Below, piece by piece: positions 62,004 through 64,000 of a DNA stretch of 64,000 nt (its first letter is position 1; each line of letters starts with the position of its first letter). Where the stretch lies: positions 7,761,001 through 7,825,000 of the forward strand of contig NZ_LT629693.1 in the NCBI RefSeq assembly GCF_900099825.1. Direction: 5' to 3'. This stretch comes from Bradyrhizobium ottawaense. GTDB lineage: Bacteria; Pseudomonadota; Alphaproteobacteria; Rhizobiales; Xanthobacteraceae. A program made the translations under genes and the position numbers. The notes under the pieces are model-generated. The model did no database searches. It saw only the letters and a program-made list of their open reading frames with translations, and was not told the origin of the DNA.

Positions 62004-62516
62004 GTGACCATCTCGCTTTACGACGCCTCCGTCGGCGTCTTCGTACCCTATCTCGGCAATCTGTCCGTGCTTCTCGACCATGCCGCTGTTCATGCCAAGG
62101 CCCGCAACATCGATCACGCGGTGCTGCTCAACATGCGGCTCTATCCCAACATGTACAGCCTGAAGCAGCAGGTGGGCGAGGCCAATCGCCATGCGGTCGT
62201 TGCCGCCGCGTTGCTTGCCGGCCGCACCCCTCACACATTCGGGGATGCCGAGCCTGACATCCCCGAGCTCAAGTCGCGGATATCGGCGGCGATCAATTTC
62301 GTGCAGGGTTTGCCGCGCGCGGCGATCGATGCCGCCGGGGACAAAGAGGTCGTTTTCACCTTCAAAAGCGGGGCAACGCGAACATTCACCGGACAGTCAC
62401 TGCTGCTGACGTTCAGCGTTCCGCAGTTCTACTTTCACATCACGACGGCCTACGACATCCTGCGTCACGCCGGCGTCGAACTCGCCAAAAAGGATTTTCT
62501 CGGGCCGCCGCGATAG
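62004..62516 (+). CDS. DUF1993 family protein
   Basis: 170 residues from GTG 62004 (GGAG about 11 bases upstream); the longer frame back to 61782 overlaps the divergent gene and is rejected. The whole length fits DUF1993: YDASVGVFVPYLGNLSVLLDHA, LYPNMYSLKQQVGEANRHAV and QFYFHITTAYDILRHAGVELAK. The fold is a four-helix bundle like DinB/YfiT proteins. Its function is unknown. It is convergent with the next gene across 16 bases. Confidence 0.82.
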   Translation: MTISLYDASVGVFVPYLGNLSVLLDHAAVHAKARNIDHAVLLNMRLYPNMYSLKQQVGEANRHAVVAAALLAGRTPHTFGDAEPDIPELKSRISAAINFVQGLPRAAIDAAGDKEVVFTFKSGATRTFTGQSLLLTFSVPQFYFHITTAYDILRHAGVELAKKDFLGPPR

Positions 62517-62532
62517 AGGCAAGTCCGGCGGA

Positions 62533-63012
62533 CTATGCCTCGCCGCTGTCCTTGCGCACCAGGTTGGCGGCGGCGCCGCGTCCGGTCATCTCGCTCTTCA
62601 GTTGCTCGAAGCGGCGACGGGCGTCGGCCTCGCGGTCAAGAACCATCTGAACGGCGGCATCCCGGCTCATCGGGCCGTTGACGATGGGAGACGAATTCTC
62701 GCCGATGGTCTCATCCACATAGTATTCGCCGCCATCGAGGCGAACGGTCCACCTGAAGCGGATCGCAGCCATCGGGCCAGGTCCAACCCTGGAGTAGCCA
62801 TGAGCCTCGATTGGCGCATGGGCGTCGACAGGCGCATGGGGCTGGACAGAGGCTTGTGCCTCGACAGGGGCTTGCGCCTCGATAGGCAGTGGAGGAGGGG
62901 AAGCTGGTCTTTCCTCGACGACCGGCCGTTCCGGCTCGCGACGGGTTTCCGGCTGATCGAGAATGCTGGCAATCGCCGCCAGCGCATTGTCGGTCGGGTC
63001 GCCTTGACTCAC
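62533..63012 (-). CDS. Hypothetical protein with Pro/His-Ala linker and basic helical C-terminus
   Basis: 159 residues. The first 25 form an amphipathic helix (NALAAIASILDQ). A low-complexity Pro/Glu/Ala/His linker (about 26-72) contains repeats of the type APVEA, APVDA and APIEA. The C-terminal part (about 80-159) has a strand pair (RWTVRLDGGEYYVDE) and a charged helix (READARRRFEQLKSEM). No family is recognised. It is probably cytoplasmic. Confidence 0.65.
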   Translation of the reverse strand: MSQGDPTDNALAAIASILDQPETRREPERPVVEERPASPPPLPIEAQAPVEAQASVQPHAPVDAHAPIEAHGYSRVGPGPMAAIRFRWTVRLDGGEYYVDETIGENSSPIVNGPMSRDAAVQMVLDREADARRRFEQLKSEMTGRGAAANLVRKDSGEA

Positions 63013-63133
63013 GATTCAGCCTCCGGATCGAACTCCGTCTGCGGAATCGGTGTCCCCGTTGCCGCCCGGATTGTTGTCCTCGCTTCCGAATAAGGCTGAG
63101 TTTTGTCCGTGCCTAGCGTTTTCGCGCCGGACG

Positions 63134-64000
63134 TTAAGCAGATACCGGTGGTAATTTGCTCCTCCAGGGCCTTGTCTGCTCGAGCTGGCCCGCGGCACGG
63201 AATAAGGTTCCTTCGTCGCCGAGTTTGGCTGAAAACATCATGCCGAGCGGCAAGCCGGCCTTGTTCCATGCCAGCGGCACCGACATGGCCGGTTGGCCGG
63301 ACATGTTGAACATCGCGGTCGCGGGCATGTAGCGGCGCAGGATCGGCGCGATATGCGACAAGTCGTTCGACATCGTGTCGAGTTCGCCGATCCGCAGCGG
63401 CGGCGAGCACAGTGTGGGGCACAGGAACAGGTCGCAGGTCTCGAAGAAGGTCGCCAGCGCGCGCGAAATCTGGAAGGCCGCGAGCTGAGCGGCGACGTAG
63501 TCGGTTGCGCTCGTGTTTTTCGCGTTGTGGGAGCTCGCCAGCGTCAGCACCTCGAGGTCCTTGTCGGTCATCTCGCGGCCGATCCTCTGCTCGATCAGCC
63601 GCACCGTCAGCGCGGTGTTGCCGCCCACGATCGTTGCCATGACGGCGGCCGGATCGGCAGCCAGTTCAGGTGTCCGTTCCTCGACGTGATGGCCGAGCCC
63701 GGCCAGCAGGCCGGCGATTTCACGCACCGCCGTGGCGATTTCGGGATCGATGGCGTCGCCATAGGGCGATCGATCGGTGAAGGCGATCCGAAGCTTGCCG
63801 GGGTCGCGGCCGACCTCCTGCGAAAAAGGCCGCTCCGGGGTCGGCGCCACATAGGGGCTCGACGGTTCGGGTCCGTGGATGGCGTCCATCATAACGGCGC
63901 TGTCGCGCACGCTGATGCTGACGACATGGCCGCAGGAAAACCCGCCCCAGCCTTCGCCGCGATCGGGACCAAGCGGATTGCGCGCCCGGGTCGGTTTCAG
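63134..64000 (-). CDS. Amidase-signature-family protein, 5' part off the window
   Basis: The frame is open from the window end to the stop at 63134 (289 residues seen). The edge encodes LKPTRARNPLGPDRGEGWGG, which in amidases directly follows the catalytic Ser-Ser-Lys core. That is followed by the typical SVRDSAVMMDAIHG and the C-terminal SGQPAMSVPLAWNKAGLPLGMMF. The catalytic residues lie outside the window. The family hydrolyses carboxamides; the substrate here is unknown. Confidence 0.9.
   Translation of the reverse strand: MKPTRARNPLGPDRGEGWGGFSCGHVVSISVRDSAVMMDAIHGPEPSSPYVAPTPERPFSQEVGRDPGKLRIAFTDRSPYGDAIDPEIATAVREIAGLLAGLGHHVEERTPELAADPAAVMATIVGGNTALTVRLIEQRIGREMTDKDLEVLTLASSHNAKNTSATDYVAAQLAAFQISRALATFFETCDLFLCPTLCSPPLRIGELDTMSNDLSHIAPILRRYMPATAMFNMSGQPAMSVPLAWNKAGLPLGMMFSAKLGDEGTLFRAAGQLEQTRPWRSKLPPVSA

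Overview
The window is GC-rich, densely coded alphaproteobacterial chromosome. It most resembles Bradyrhizobium or a close Nitrobacteraceae relative. The grounds are the gene order glmU, glmS, DUF502, recG, sdhE, mfd; a pair of GH17-domain glucan-synthesis genes of the ndvB/ndvC type; a nasT-nasS-nirA nitrate-assimilation block; a phosphatidylcholine synthase; and intergenic palindromes I associate with this genus. The assignment rests on recognising families, not on a database search.

Layout. 1-5.2 kb: secreted proteins (one DUF1254/DUF1214, one HdeA-like), then a single-domain response regulator and a periplasmic-binding-domain histidine kinase. 5.35-9.25 kb: two nearly identical tRNA-Lys(TTT) genes bracket a 3.7 kb variable stretch with a GNAT acetyltransferase, several very small proteins, a MITE-like palindrome and four copies of a covarying stem-loop. 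9.4-16.7 kb: the ndvB-like and ndvC-like glucan genes with a secreted protein between them, a small membrane protein and a SPOR-like protein. 16.9-19.0 kb: glmU, then a solitary, frameshifted atpB. 19.1-24.1 kb: an aromatic-catabolism cluster (IclR regulator, ABC binding protein, MhpB-type ring-cleavage dioxygenase, TfdB-like hydroxylase). 24.5-25.3 kb: a mostly non-coding region with a structured repeat.

25.4-34.3 kb: housekeeping genes (glmS, DUF502, recG, sdhE, mfd). 34.4-49.4 kb: mixed genes, including a PRC-barrel protein, a degenerate GGDEF-like protein beside a degenerate adenylate-forming enzyme, a YejA-like binding protein, IalB, HspQ, an AEC transporter, a UbiH-type hydroxylase, pcs-terC, a quinone reductase, an ArgD-type aminotransferase, a thioesterase and rimO. 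49.5-55.0 kb: nasT-nasS, a structured leader, nirA and its flavoprotein partner. 55.3-64 kb: the pxpB-pxpC-pxpA oxoprolinase genes, an RraA-family protein, a cupin, a DUF2147 protein, a PheC-like binding protein, DUF1993 and the 3' part of an amidase that runs off the window.

The strongest regulatory signal is the nirA leader, which combines a sigma-54-like promoter, a hairpin whose hexaloop fits the ANTAR (NasT) target rule, and a long competing hairpin. The most unusual gene is the lone atpB. A window-wide pattern is that convergent gene ends are repeatedly occupied by palindromic repeats from at least three families.
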